Positions 51,654 through 61,379 of a stretch of DNA of 64,000 nt are shown here, piece by piece (position 1 is the stretch's first letter; each line of letters starts with the position of its first letter). The stretch is from contig CBFHPW010000003.1 in NCBI GenBank assembly GCA_965657945.1, positions 62,001 to 126,000 on the forward strand, written 5' to 3'. The DNA is from CAJJDF01 sp965657945 (GTDB taxonomy: Bacteria; Bacteroidota; Bacteroidia; Flavobacteriales_D; CAJJDF01). The notes below the pieces were generated by a model, which did no database searches, was not told where the DNA came from, and saw nothing but the letters and a program-made list of their open reading frames with translations. A program made the position numbers and the translations under genes.

Positions 51654-54600
51654 ATGAAAAAAAATTACTTATTAGCATTTTTGCTAGCTGCATATACCAC
51701 AATCAGTGGGTTTGGGCAAATAACAGCTCCCTTCACGGAGTCATTTAATTCGGCAACAACTTTCCCTGCCAGTTGGACCTTGTATACCACTGCTGGTTCA
51801 AATTGGCAAGTAACTGGGATAATGGGTTACGGTGGTTCTGGGATTACAGATCACACTGGTGTTACTGGTAGTTCTAGGGCTTGGGTCGATTTATCAGGGA
51901 CAAATGATTCCATAACGATGACCTCTGATACCATCGATGTATCGGGATTAACTAATCCAGAGCTGAATTTTTGGCACAACAACGATCTAACTGGATATAC
52001 CTTAACTCCTTTGAATTTACTCATGGTTGAAGTTGTGGATACCGCAGGAGACTGGGTTATTCTGGATACCATTCAACAAAGTAACTTAGGAGTTTGGTCT
52101 GAGCATTTTTATTTATTAGCTCCTTATGTAAAATCAAACTATGTGATTGTGCGATTTAGAGTAGAGTCTGGCGGAAGTTCAAGCGATTTCTATCAAGATT
52201 TGGCGATTGACGATATTAGTGTAAGGGAGTATACTCCTTGTAGAATGCCAATGAGTTTGGCCTCTGATTCTATTACAACTTCTACTGCTAAGTTGTTATG
52301 GGCAGCAAGTTCTACTGATACTGCTTGGAGAATTGAATGGGGTCCTTTGGGGTTTGTTCAAGGAACAGGTACTTTGGTTACATCAGCAAATCAGTTTGAT
52401 TACTTAACAAGTTTAAATCATTCTTCTGATTATTCTTTTTATGTTCAAGGATTTTGTTCAGGTGGTGACACATCAATGTGGGCAGGACCGCACTCTTTTA
52501 AAACATTATGTTTGGCAGATACTATTCCATATCTAATGGATTTTAATTCTTGGCCACCAGCATGTTGGGATATGAGTGGAGGTGTTAACCCGTGGTTATC
52601 TTATACTGGTACTTCTGGATATGCGGAAGCAGATTTCTGGAGTAAATCTACAGGTGATTATCTAATGACTTCAATTCCAGTTTATACGGATCAGCACACA
52701 CGTGTTAAGTTTAAATGGTCTCACCAATTTAATACTTCTTATCCAGATGATTCTTTGAGAGTATTAGTGAAACTGGATACAGACACAACTTGGGAAACAA
52801 TTTGGTCTTCTAATAGTTTAGTTAGTTTTGAATCCAATGACGGAGCTGGATCAACCACTCCGGGTACATTCGTGTCAGAATCTATCATTTTAGATTCTAC
52901 AAAATACAAGAATGCCAATGTAATGGTGCGATTCCAAGCATTTACGGATTTCGGGCCAGATTTGTTTATTGATGATGTTGTGATAGAAGAAATACCTACT
53001 TGTCCTGAGCCAAGTCTTTTGTCCCACTACGCATTGTTTTATGATTCTGTAGCTCTTAAATGGACAAACGGATTAGCGGACAGTATTTGGGAAGTACAAT
53101 ATGGCACTTCTGGTTTTACTTTAGGTACCGGTACAACTATTATTGATAATAACGATTCCATTGCATTTGGAGGATTAACCCCCTCAACAACTTATCAAGT
53201 TTATTTAAGAAGTATTTGTAAAGTTGGTGATTCTAGTTCATGGATAGGACCATACAACTTTACTACTCCTTGCTCATTTTATACACCTCCTTACTCTGAA
53301 GACTTCACGACTTACTCATTTTCCGTAAACCCAACATGTTGGGAAGAGGCAAAGGGACAATTGACAGTGAACTCTACTCTGACAATGGGAACTTCTTTAT
53401 GGTCAAACAGAGCAAATTTTGCAAACAACGGATTGGGGAATAACTCTGCTGCCATGAATATTTGGTCGACAAATAGATTTGAGTGGTTAATTTCTCCTTC
53501 TATCGATTTAGGTTCAGGAACGACTCCATATCAAGTAGAATTTGATGTGGCAATAACAGACTATTTTACAGCTGCTGCTCCTACCGCTGCTGGAGGACTG
53601 ATGGGAGCTGATGATAAATTGGCTTTGGTTATTTCAACTGATAACGGTGTAACTTGGTCAGATACGAACATCCTTGAGTTATGGGATACAAGCAATATGC
53701 CTTCATTTACTGGTGATTATTTCTACTACAATTTAACGGCCAACGGATACACGGGTATGGTTAAATTTGGATTGTATGCGGAATCCTCTATTTCAAATGA
53801 AGATAATGATGCGTTCATTGATAATTTTGCTGTTGTTCAAGTCCCTACATGTCCAAGACCTTTAGGATTAACGTTTGATAGTGCAAGCCAAACCACAGCG
53901 AACATTAGCTGGACAAATGGTGCGGCTGATAGCTCATGGATTCTGGAATATGGAACTCCTGGATTTACTCAAGGTACAGGGACTTTGGTTAATTCTGGAA
54001 CGAACCCAGCTCAAATTACTGGATTGTCTGCAAGTACGTGTTATGATGTGTATATGAGAAGTATATGTACAGCAGGAGATTCCAGTCTATGGATAGGTCC
54101 ATTAAGATTTTGTACAGATTGTGCTCCAGTAGTGGATTTGTGCGAGGATTTTGAAGCCTATTCTTCAGGATTACCAATTTGTTGGGAACAATTTGTTGTT
54201 ACCACAGGTTCTTCTTCTGTTCAAGTTTCAACATTTGGAGGTAACGTAGCTCCGGCTTCAATCCAGATGAATTCAGGATCTGATGCTTCTTCAACCATTA
54301 TTTTGATATCTCCTGAAATGACTGCGTTAACAGCAGGAACACACAGGGCTACTTTTTGGCTAGATGGATCCTTTACGCCTGATACAACATTAATTGTTGG
54401 AACAATGACAGATCCAGCGAACCCTGCAACTTTCACCCCTTGGGATACGATTAATGATATTTCTTCGGCTTACCAACAGTATAGAATACCATTTGATACC
54501 TATGCAGGTACTGATACCAGAATTGCATTTTTATACAACCCAACTGCGACATTCAGAACAATAAATATGGACGATTTCTGCTTTGAGGAAATACCATCGT

Positions 54601-55727
54601 GTGAAAAAGCACCTTCTGTTCAAATATTGAATGCGGGAGTAGACTCCACTTCACTAAATGTAGGATGGAATATTGACACTACTCAGGTTAGTTACATAGT
54701 GGCATATGGCCCAACAGGATACGATCCTATAACGAACCCTGCTGGAGGCGCTACAGTAACTTCTACCACAAACTTTAAATCAATTGTTGGATTACAGCCA
54801 TTGACTGAATATTGTGTTTGGGTAAAAGCTGTTTGTACCAACGGGGATACAAGTTTCTGGAGCGGACCGTTCTGTGGAGAAACTGGATGTCCTGCTTCTA
54901 CACCAGTTCCTTATTCACAAGACTTCTCTAGATATACTAATACAGAAGCTCCAATTTGTTGGCAAGAAGCACAGGGGCCGCTTGGTGGAGGTTCAACCGG
55001 AGCTGCCATATCTTACGGAACTTCTAATTGGGCACCTGATGGTTTTGCGAATTCAGGTACTACTGGTGCTGCAAAAATAAATATTTACTCAACAAATAGA
55101 TTTGAATGGATAGTCTCGCCTTCCATCAACTTGGGAAGCGATCCAAATCAGACTTTTATCATTGAATTTGATATTGCAATGACGGACTATGCTAACACAA
55201 CCACTGGAGTTGTTGGTTATGATGATACCGTAGCGTTTGTTGTTTCTTATGACGATGGACTTACTTGGAGCCAGTCCAATATAATTGAGTCTTGGGATAC
55301 AAGTAATGTTCCTTCGAACACAGGTGATCAATTTTATCATATTTTAAGAAATAAAACGGGTGTAGTAAAGTTCGGTTTTTATGCAACTTCCACAGTGAGT
55401 AATGAAGACAATGATTGGTTTATTGATAATTTTAGTATTAGAGATACAGTTTTTGTAGGGTTAGAGGAGAAAAAAGAATTGGCTAACTTTGTAGTTTATC
55501 CGAATCCTAACACTGGAGTATTTACTGTGTTAAACGAAGGTGGTGCAAATCAAACCAGTTTAAAGGTTCTAGACATTCAAGGTAGAGTGGTGTATGATGA
55601 AACTTATTTCTTCAATACCAATGGAAGAAAGGTAATTGATGTGAACACATTGAAAGCTGGAGTTTATGTACTACTAATTCAGAGTGAAGGGAAACTGGAG
55701 CAACACAGAATTATAATAAATAAATAA
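51654..55727 (+). CDS. Giant modular surface protein 2: alternating J-like and FN3 domains, type A T9SS sorting domain
   Basis: A 1357-residue exported protein. I choose the ATG at 51654, which begins the signal peptide MKKNYLLAFLLAAYTTISGF; an in-frame TTG at 51624 adds ten unsupported residues. The body alternates MAM/choice-of-anchor J-like beta-sandwich domains (about 22-195, 285-445, 539-729, 822-979, 1077-1264) with FN3-like domains (195-285, 449-539, 730-822, 982-1077). The FN3 units share patterns such as WEVQYGTSGFTLGTGT, VYLRSICKVGDSSSW and IGPYNFTT. The sorting domain (FVVYPNPNTGVFTVL ... LKAGVYVLLIQSEGKLEQHR) ends the protein. The last about 540 residues are closely similar to those of proteins 1 and 3. 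Function is probably adhesion; no catalytic motif seen. Confidence 0.9.
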   Translation: MKKNYLLAFLLAAYTTISGFGQITAPFTESFNSATTFPASWTLYTTAGSNWQVTGIMGYGGSGITDHTGVTGSSRAWVDLSGTNDSITMTSDTIDVSGLTNPELNFWHNNDLTGYTLTPLNLLMVEVVDTAGDWVILDTIQQSNLGVWSEHFYLLAPYVKSNYVIVRFRVESGGSSSDFYQDLAIDDISVREYTPCRMPMSLASDSITTSTAKLLWAASSTDTAWRIEWGPLGFVQGTGTLVTSANQFDYLTSLNHSSDYSFYVQGFCSGGDTSMWAGPHSFKTLCLADTIPYLMDFNSWPPACWDMSGGVNPWLSYTGTSGYAEADFWSKSTGDYLMTSIPVYTDQHTRVKFKWSHQFNTSYPDDSLRVLVKLDTDTTWETIWSSNSLVSFESNDGAGSTTPGTFVSESIILDSTKYKNANVMVRFQAFTDFGPDLFIDDVVIEEIPTCPEPSLLSHYALFYDSVALKWTNGLADSIWEVQYGTSGFTLGTGTTIIDNNDSIAFGGLTPSTTYQVYLRSICKVGDSSSWIGPYNFTTPCSFYTPPYSEDFTTYSFSVNPTCWEEAKGQLTVNSTLTMGTSLWSNRANFANNGLGNNSAAMNIWSTNRFEWLISPSIDLGSGTTPYQVEFDVAITDYFTAAAPTAAGGLMGADDKLALVISTDNGVTWSDTNILELWDTSNMPSFTGDYFYYNLTANGYTGMVKFGLYAESSISNEDNDAFIDNFAVVQVPTCPRPLGLTFDSASQTTANISWTNGAADSSWILEYGTPGFTQGTGTLVNSGTNPAQITGLSASTCYDVYMRSICTAGDSSLWIGPLRFCTDCAPVVDLCEDFEAYSSGLPICWEQFVVTTGSSSVQVSTFGGNVAPASIQMNSGSDASSTIILISPEMTALTAGTHRATFWLDGSFTPDTTLIVGTMTDPANPATFTPWDTINDISSAYQQYRIPFDTYAGTDTRIAFLYNPTATFRTINMDDFCFEEIPSCEKAPSVQILNAGVDSTSLNVGWNIDTTQVSYIVAYGPTGYDPITNPAGGATVTSTTNFKSIVGLQPLTEYCVWVKAVCTNGDTSFWSGPFCGETGCPASTPVPYSQDFSRYTNTEAPICWQEAQGPLGGGSTGAAISYGTSNWAPDGFANSGTTGAAKINIYSTNRFEWIVSPSINLGSDPNQTFIIEFDIAMTDYANTTTGVVGYDDTVAFVVSYDDGLTWSQSNIIESWDTSNVPSNTGDQFYHILRNKTGVVKFGFYATSTVSNEDNDWFIDNFSIRDTVFVGLEEKKELANFVVYPNPNTGVFTVLNEGGANQTSLKVLDIQGRVVYDETYFFNTNGRKVIDVNTLKAGVYVLLIQSEGKLEQHRIIINK

Positions 55728-56190
55728 TCTAGCCTATACGTTAGACTCAATTTTGAGTCTAACATTCAATTCATAATCTAAGCTGAGCAACAACTAGTTG
55801 CTCAGCTTTTTTATTTGGAGGAGTTTTACAGGTCTCTCTACATGAGACTTTTCGAGTTTCGCGCCTGAGCTCAAACAAATTTTTATAGATTAAAAAAACT
55901 AAAAAACTACCCTAAATCAAATCGTTTAATAGAAAATAACTCTCCGAAATAGCGTTCTGGAAAAATACGTCATATTCATTGGGTGGTTTAAGCAAACTGG
56001 GTTCCTAAATCGAACCAAGAGGATTCTTAAATTAAATATTAGTCTGAAAATTTAACAAGTGATTTGTTTATAAGTGCATTTAAATCAATTAAAAGTTCAT
56101 TTAAAACAATTAAAAACAAAAGATTTGATGAAAGTTAGATCTTCCACTATTTTAGTTACCAATAGATTTATTAATTAAGAATAATTTGAC
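55728..56190. other. Intergenic region between surface proteins 2 and 3
   Basis: 463 bases. It holds a hairpin GTTAGACTCAA/TTGAGTCTAAC (55740-55763), the terminator at 55780-55813, and an imperfect 21-base tandem pair starting CATTTAAATCAATTAAAAG at 56077 and CATTTAAAACAATTAAAAA at 56098. The AT-rich stretch before the next gene is likely its promoter region, though no full TAnnTTTG match stands out. No small gene was recognised. Confidence 0.65.
55780..55813 (+). terminator. Terminator after surface protein 2
   Basis: A perfect 12-bp stem AAGCTGAGCAAC (55780-55791) with GTTGCTCAGCTT (55797-55808), 5-base loop, then a T-run. Confidence 0.88.
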
Positions 56191-59100
56191 ATGGTAAATA
56201 AAATCACATTAGCTGGAGTTTTAATAGTTTTTTTAAGTTTGGGGATAGACGCTCAAGTTCTGATATCGGAAGGATTTGAAGGTGCCCCAAGTTCTCATAT
56301 TTGGAAAAATGCGTCAGGAAATACCTCGCGATTTCTACCCAATTCCGCCATCTTTCACAGTGGTTCCTACTCGGTAAGGAATGAATACGTTAATAATTCT
56401 TCAGACACATTATTTCATTCGGGTGTTTTGGATTTAACAACAACTACCTCCCCTCAATTAATATTTTGGCATATCTGTAAGCTTTTAGAATTTTCTGACG
56501 AAGGTCAAGTATATATTTCAACTGATAGCGGAGTTACTTACACTGCTTTGCCAGCCTCTTCCTACTTAGGGACTTCTTCTGGAACAGATGGCTATGTTGC
56601 CTCAGGTTATTTTAATGAAATGTCATACCCTATTTGGTCCTCCGTTACCTCGCCTATTCTCAATTCTTGGTGGAGGAGAGAATCTTTTGATTTATCCGCC
56701 TATACCTCATTTGATAAAGTAAAAATAATATTTGTTCTTAATTCTGATTTCTTTGGAACCACCGAAGGATGGTACCTTGATGATATTTCTATCGAAAATG
56801 TGACCTGTCCCAATGTAACAAGCATTAGTGATTTTGGAACAAGTTCTGATACGACAACCATTACTTGGTTGGCAAGTAGTTCAGACTCGCTGTGGGATGT
56901 CCAATATGGATTTTCAGGATTTTCAGTTGGAACAGGTACTTTCTCTGGTTTTGTTAGTAAGGATACAGTGGGATTAGGATCTTTATCTTCCAATTCCACT
57001 TATGAAGTATATGTTCGAAATATTTGTAAAGCGGGAGACACGAGCTCATGGTACGGTCCGTACACTTTCACCACTCTTTGTAGTGCTTTTGTTCCACCTT
57101 ACACAGAAGATTTTAGTTTGATGACTACCTCAAACAGTCTGCCAACGTGTTGGGAGGATGCCCAAGGAATTTTAACAGTAAATTCAACATTAACCAATCA
57201 ACCACAACAAGTGTGGAGCCCTAAAAGATTTGCCAATGTGCCGGGTAGATCTATGGCAGCAGCAATTGAATTAGGTCGTTCTGGTTTTGGTGGAGGATAT
57301 GATTGGCTCATTTCTCCTTCATTTGATTTAGGAATGGGTGCTGGACCATATCAGGTAGAATTTGACATTGCCCATACTGATTGGAACAATCCGGTAGTTT
57401 CCCCTACAGGAATAACAGGAAGTGATAAAATTGCCTTCCTTATATCCGAGGATAACGGTCTCACTTGGTCAGATACCAACATTCTTGCCTTGTGGGACTC
57501 AAGTACTTTACCTCCATCACATACAGGAGAATTTGTATCTATTAATTTAACTACTGTGGGCTATTCAGGTCTAGTTAAATTTGCTTTTTTTACTGAGAGC
57601 AATTCAACCTTTGATATGAGTGATTTGTTTATTGATAACTTCTCAGTAGTACCTGTTCCAACTTGTCCCAGACCCATAAAATTAACCTTTGATAGCGCCA
57701 CTTTAACGTCAGCTTATTTGAGCTGGACTAATGGTGCCGCTGATATCTCATGGCAGTTTGAATATGGATCTCCTGGATTTACTCAAGGATCAGGAACAAG
57801 AGTAAATTCTGCAATCAACCCTGCTCAAATCACAGGATTAAATCCAGGTACTTGTTATGATGTTTACCTAAGAAGTATCTGTGCAGTGGGAGATTCAAGT
57901 GTGTGGTTTGGCCCCTTGAAGTTTTGCACTGAATGTGCTGCTGTTTCTGATTTATGTGAAGATTTTGAGGGTGTCGTTTCAGGATTGCCAATTTGTTGGA
58001 AACAAATGGTTTCTACTTCAGGATCTTCTCGCATTCAGGTAAACACATTTGGTGGGAATTCTGCCCCTGGGGCAATAGAAATGAATTCAGGAGATGATTC
58101 TACCTCAACGATTATGTTGATTTCTCCTGAAATGACGGCTTTAACTACAGGAACCCACAGAGCAAAATTTTGGTGGAAGAACTTGTCATTAACTTTAGTA
58201 TCTGATACAGTTGTGATTGGAACAATATCAGATCCTTCAAATATATCCACATTCACACCATGGGATACCCTCAACATTCAGTCATCTTCTTACATAGAAT
58301 ATAAAATTCTTTTCGATACTTATACGGGAACAGATACCCGAATAGCATTTTTATATGAACCAACTGCTAAACAAAGAGCTATAAGCATGGACGATTTCTG
58401 TTTTGAAGCCATTCCTTCTTGTGAAAAAGCTTCTTCTATTCAACTGTTAAACCCTGGTCAAGATTCTAACAGCCTCAATGTTGGATGGAATACCAATTCT
58501 AGTCACGCGAGTTACATGGTGGCTTATGGTCCATCTGGTTTCAATCCAGTCACGCAACCAACAGGAGGAGACACTCTAGTTTCAACCACTAACTTTGCAT
58601 CCATACTAAGTTTGAATCCTATTACAGAATATTGTGTTTGGCTGAAGGCAGTTTGTTCAAATGGAGATACGAGTCTTTGGAGTGGACCTTTCTGCGGAGA
58701 AACGGGTTGTCCTTCTTCCCTTTCGATTCCCTATTTCCAAGATTTTTCTGGTTATGCTTCGTCATTTCCAGAGGATATATTTCCTGCTTGCTGGGTAGAA
58801 GGTCAAGGAAAATATACAGCGGGAGTAAGCCCTACCATCCAATCCTCCTATTGGACTGCTGGCGGATTTGGCAATGTTGGAACAACGGGAGCTGCTATCA
58901 TGGATTCTTGGAACACTCAGACAAATGAGTGGATCATATCACCTTCCATAGATCTAGGAGCTTCTGCAGCGGGAAGACATATAAGAATTGAGTATGACGT
59001 ATCAGCTACAAAAAGAAACGGAAATACAGCTGCAATATTTGGGCAAGACGATTCCTTGGTATTTATGATTTCTCGTAATAATGGAGTATCTTGGGATAAT

Positions 59101-59553
59101 GCTGGAATATTAAATGTTTTCGATAGGTTGAATAACCCTGCATCTGCGGGTGATCATATCGTCTTAGATTTGCCCAACGAAATGGGTATGGTAAAGTTTG
59201 CATTCTATGCCGTATCAAAGTATGAAAACTCTGATGTAGTTGTTCAAATAGACAACTTTCGCGTATACGACAGTACATTTACCAGCCTGACTGAAATTCA
59301 AGAATTAGATGACTTTAAGGTATATCCTAACCCTAATTCCGGTGAATTTGTAGTTGAGAATCAAGGAAGTTCTATTAAATCTAGTGTAGTATTATTAGAC
59401 ATCCAAGGTAGGGCGGTATATAAAGAAACATACTTCTTTAATGCCAACGGAAGAAAAGTAATTGACGTGAACTCATTGAAAGCTGGAGTGTACGTATTGT
59501 TAATTCAAAGCGAGGGGGAATTAGAACAGCACAGAATAATTATCAATAATTAA
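56191..59553 (+). CDS. Giant modular surface protein 3: alternating J-like and FN3 domains, type A T9SS sorting domain
   Basis: An 1120-residue exported paralogue of the preceding protein, shorter by one J-like/FN3 pair. Signal peptide MVNKITLAGVLIVFLSLGID(AQ); J-like domains about 18-203, 298-488, 581-740 and 838-1030; FN3-like domains about 205-298, 490-581 and 743-838. The sorting domain (FKVYPNPNSGEFVVEN ... LKAGVYVLLIQSEGELEQHR) differs from that of protein 2 at only a few places. The unit CEDFEG..SGLPICW ... FDTYTGTDTRIAFLYEPT ... MDDFCFEAIPSCEKA recurs in all three proteins. No enzymatic motif seen; a cell-surface adhesin is the best guess. It converges on the TPR gene with 17 bases between stop codons. 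Confidence 0.9.
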   Translation: MVNKITLAGVLIVFLSLGIDAQVLISEGFEGAPSSHIWKNASGNTSRFLPNSAIFHSGSYSVRNEYVNNSSDTLFHSGVLDLTTTTSPQLIFWHICKLLEFSDEGQVYISTDSGVTYTALPASSYLGTSSGTDGYVASGYFNEMSYPIWSSVTSPILNSWWRRESFDLSAYTSFDKVKIIFVLNSDFFGTTEGWYLDDISIENVTCPNVTSISDFGTSSDTTTITWLASSSDSLWDVQYGFSGFSVGTGTFSGFVSKDTVGLGSLSSNSTYEVYVRNICKAGDTSSWYGPYTFTTLCSAFVPPYTEDFSLMTTSNSLPTCWEDAQGILTVNSTLTNQPQQVWSPKRFANVPGRSMAAAIELGRSGFGGGYDWLISPSFDLGMGAGPYQVEFDIAHTDWNNPVVSPTGITGSDKIAFLISEDNGLTWSDTNILALWDSSTLPPSHTGEFVSINLTTVGYSGLVKFAFFTESNSTFDMSDLFIDNFSVVPVPTCPRPIKLTFDSATLTSAYLSWTNGAADISWQFEYGSPGFTQGSGTRVNSAINPAQITGLNPGTCYDVYLRSICAVGDSSVWFGPLKFCTECAAVSDLCEDFEGVVSGLPICWKQMVSTSGSSRIQVNTFGGNSAPGAIEMNSGDDSTSTIMLISPEMTALTTGTHRAKFWWKNLSLTLVSDTVVIGTISDPSNISTFTPWDTLNIQSSSYIEYKILFDTYTGTDTRIAFLYEPTAKQRAISMDDFCFEAIPSCEKASSIQLLNPGQDSNSLNVGWNTNSSHASYMVAYGPSGFNPVTQPTGGDTLVSTTNFASILSLNPITEYCVWLKAVCSNGDTSLWSGPFCGETGCPSSLSIPYFQDFSGYASSFPEDIFPACWVEGQGKYTAGVSPTIQSSYWTAGGFGNVGTTGAAIMDSWNTQTNEWIISPSIDLGASAAGRHIRIEYDVSATKRNGNTAAIFGQDDSLVFMISRNNGVSWDNAGILNVFDRLNNPASAGDHIVLDLPNEMGMVKFAFYAVSKYENSDVVVQIDNFRVYDSTFTSLTEIQELDDFKVYPNPNSGEFVVENQGSSIKSSVVLLDIQGRAVYKETYFFNANGRKVIDVNSLKAGVYVLLIQSEGELEQHRIIINN

Positions 59554-59570
59554 GGAAGAAAAAGAAGCTC

Positions 59571-60233
59571 TTATCCTCTTCTGTGAATGTATTTTTCCAT
59601 CTGAGCAATTTGATCCTTTAGCTCTTTTGTTTGAGGATTCAGTTGCTTCGCTTTTTTGAAGTAGTTGTTAGCCGGTCCGAATCTTCTAGATTGCATTTCG
59701 AGACCTGCTAATTGAAGAAAAGCTGTTGCTTTTGTTTCTTTGTCACCAAGTCCTTTATCCAAAGCAATTCTCAGGTTTTTCTTTGCTTCGCTCATTTTAC
59801 CATTTTGGGCAGCAATCATTCCTAATTGCAAGTAAGATGAACCCTCTCCGGTACTTCCTAATGCTTTACTTTTGCTCTTTATGCTCTTATTCATAAGAGT
59901 TTCAGCAGAGGTAAAATCTTTTTCTGCCATAGCCATGTTGGACTGCAGCATGTAAAACCCTTGTCTTACTGGCTTAAACAATAACCTTGGAAAATAAACT
60001 TGCTTGATGTATTTTTTAGCAGTATCCATATCTCCACTTTGAATAGCTTCTTGAATAAAGCGAATTGGTCCAAAGAATACGTGGGAACCTATAGCAATGA
60101 AGGCAAGAATTAAACTAAACCAGAACCATCCATCGTAGCGTGTGAAACCAAGTGCGATGGTGATTGCAACTAATGCAAGCCCAATAAATAGTCTAAATTG
60201 AAGGAGTTTTTTATAGATAGTCAACCAAATCAT
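59571..60233 (-). CDS. TPR-containing inner membrane protein
   Basis: A 220-residue protein of unknown function. Two hydrophobic helices lie at about 14-31 (LFIGLALVAITIALGF) and 36-53 (WFWFSLILAFIAIGSHVFF). From about 60 the sequence is helical with three TPR-like units, seen in FYMLQSNMAMAEKDFTSAETLM, SYLQLGMIAAQNGKMSEAKKNL and AFLQLAGLEMQSRRFGPANNYF. The TPR part probably faces the cytoplasm or periplasm as a protein-binding platform. It has its own promoter and lies downstream of the anti-sigma gene on the same strand. Confidence 0.8.
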   Translation of the reverse strand: MIWLTIYKKLLQFRLFIGLALVAITIALGFTRYDGWFWFSLILAFIAIGSHVFFGPIRFIQEAIQSGDMDTAKKYIKQVYFPRLLFKPVRQGFYMLQSNMAMAEKDFTSAETLMNKSIKSKSKALGSTGEGSSYLQLGMIAAQNGKMSEAKKNLRIALDKGLGDKETKATAFLQLAGLEMQSRRFGPANNYFKKAKQLNPQTKELKDQIAQMEKYIHRRG

Positions 60234-60261
60234 AGTATTTGCGTGTGTTTAAATTATTCTG

Positions 60262-60294
60262 CAAATTTAGTGAAAAATGACTGACTGAACGCAA
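60262..60294 (-). promoter_or_regulatory. Promoter of the TPR membrane protein gene
   Basis: On the minus strand TAAATTTG (60269-60262) is a full -7 match and TTG (60294-60292) lies 22 bases upstream as -33. The gene's ATG follows 28 bases after the -7 box. Confidence 0.5.
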
Positions 60295-60317
60295 TGAAAA
60301 TATGGATTAAAACGGAT

Positions 60318-61370
60318 TTATTTTAGTTTGTGAGAGTAATATCCTCCTTTTTTTCTTATCTCCCGATATATTTTATTTGCCTCTTTATATTTTCCGCTAT
60401 TTTCATAGCTATTAGCGATGAACCATTGTGAATCTTCTTCAAAAAAGTCGAAGCCGTTGTTTTGAGCTTTTTCAAAATAGGAAATAGCCTTGGTGTAGCT
60501 TCCTAGTTCGTAATGGCAGTAGCCTAAATAAAACTCAGCGTTTACATCTCTAGGAAATTGTTCCAGAATAAGATTAAAATTAGAGATGGCATTGGCGAAA
60601 TTTCGCTCTTTCATAAAGTAACACGCTTGTTTCAAAAATTCTCTGTAGGTGTAGGTGTTTCGAGTAAACTCTTGTTCTAAAATGGAGTTATTTTCCTTAA
60701 GGTTTGCCTGACTCGCAGCTGTTCCAGTGAATTCTTGCTCTGTTTCGATAGTGTGTGTGTAGATTTGAGAATAATCTACGGCTAAGAATCCAAAAAAGCC
60801 GATTGCTTTGGTTTTTGCTTTTTTAACTGAATAATCTGTTTTTTCCTTAAACTCAATAGCAGTTAAGTTCATTTTTGGCAGTTCTATTTGCTCTCTTACT
60901 GGTACTTTTTTATTTTGAGAAACCGATTTTTTTTCACTTTGTTTAGGTTTAACTCTCACAGAAACAGGGATGCTGTTTTCTTCCAATTCATTATCCATTC
61001 CTACGAATTGCTCCACGGGTACACTTGTTGTTTTGTCTTCAACGGTTGAGTGATTTCCGATTAGTTGATTTGATTTTGTATTCTCAACAGTTTTTGTTGG
61101 GAAAATAAAAAATGCAACAACAGCGGTTATCACAATCAAAGCAATTGTGTTCACCCAGTTCCAGTTATTTGATTTTCCGGCATTAAATTCTGGTATTTCT
61201 GAAAGTGCATCGGGAAAGTCATGAAATCCTTCCATGGCTTCAGATAGAAATGAATCCGATTCAGCATTTTTTTCTACCATCTTTTTTTCTGAAGGAGACA
61301 ATGAATTCTCGAAATAAGCGGTCAAAAGCTCGCTCATTGATTTTTCTGATATGGGGTTAGTTGAGTTCAT
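60318..61370 (-). CDS. Anti-sigma-factor-like membrane protein with periplasmic TPR domain
   Basis: A 350-residue single-span protein. The N-terminal about 70 residues (MSELLTAYFENSLSPSEKKMVEKN ... LSEAMEGFHDFPD) resemble the cytoplasmic part of Bacteroidota anti-sigma proteins, but without zinc ligands. One transmembrane helix follows at about 74-92 (TIALIVITAVVAFFIF), then a long low-complexity Lys/Glu/Thr linker, then TPR units from about 245 (YFMKERNFANAISNFNLIL, AEFYLGYCHYELGSYTKAISYF, WFIANSYENSGKYKEANKIY). It starts 9 bases after the ECF sigma gene and is surely cotranscribed with it, so it most likely holds that sigma factor at the membrane. The signal sensed by the TPR part is unknown. 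Confidence 0.8.
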   Translation of the reverse strand: MNSTNPISEKSMSELLTAYFENSLSPSEKKMVEKNAESDSFLSEAMEGFHDFPDALSEIPEFNAGKSNNWNWVNTIALIVITAVVAFFIFPTKTVENTKSNQLIGNHSTVEDKTTSVPVEQFVGMDNELEENSIPVSVRVKPKQSEKKSVSQNKKVPVREQIELPKMNLTAIEFKEKTDYSVKKAKTKAIGFFGFLAVDYSQIYTHTIETEQEFTGTAASQANLKENNSILEQEFTRNTYTYREFLKQACYFMKERNFANAISNFNLILEQFPRDVNAEFYLGYCHYELGSYTKAISYFEKAQNNGFDFFEEDSQWFIANSYENSGKYKEANKIYREIRKKGGYYSHKLK

Positions 61371-61379
61371 TTTCTTTGT

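Noticed and set aside
56077..56118. Two 21-base imperfect tandem repeats before surface protein 3 as an operator
   Set aside because: Very AT-rich and only two copies with mismatches; chance cannot be excluded, so recorded only in the intergenic entry.
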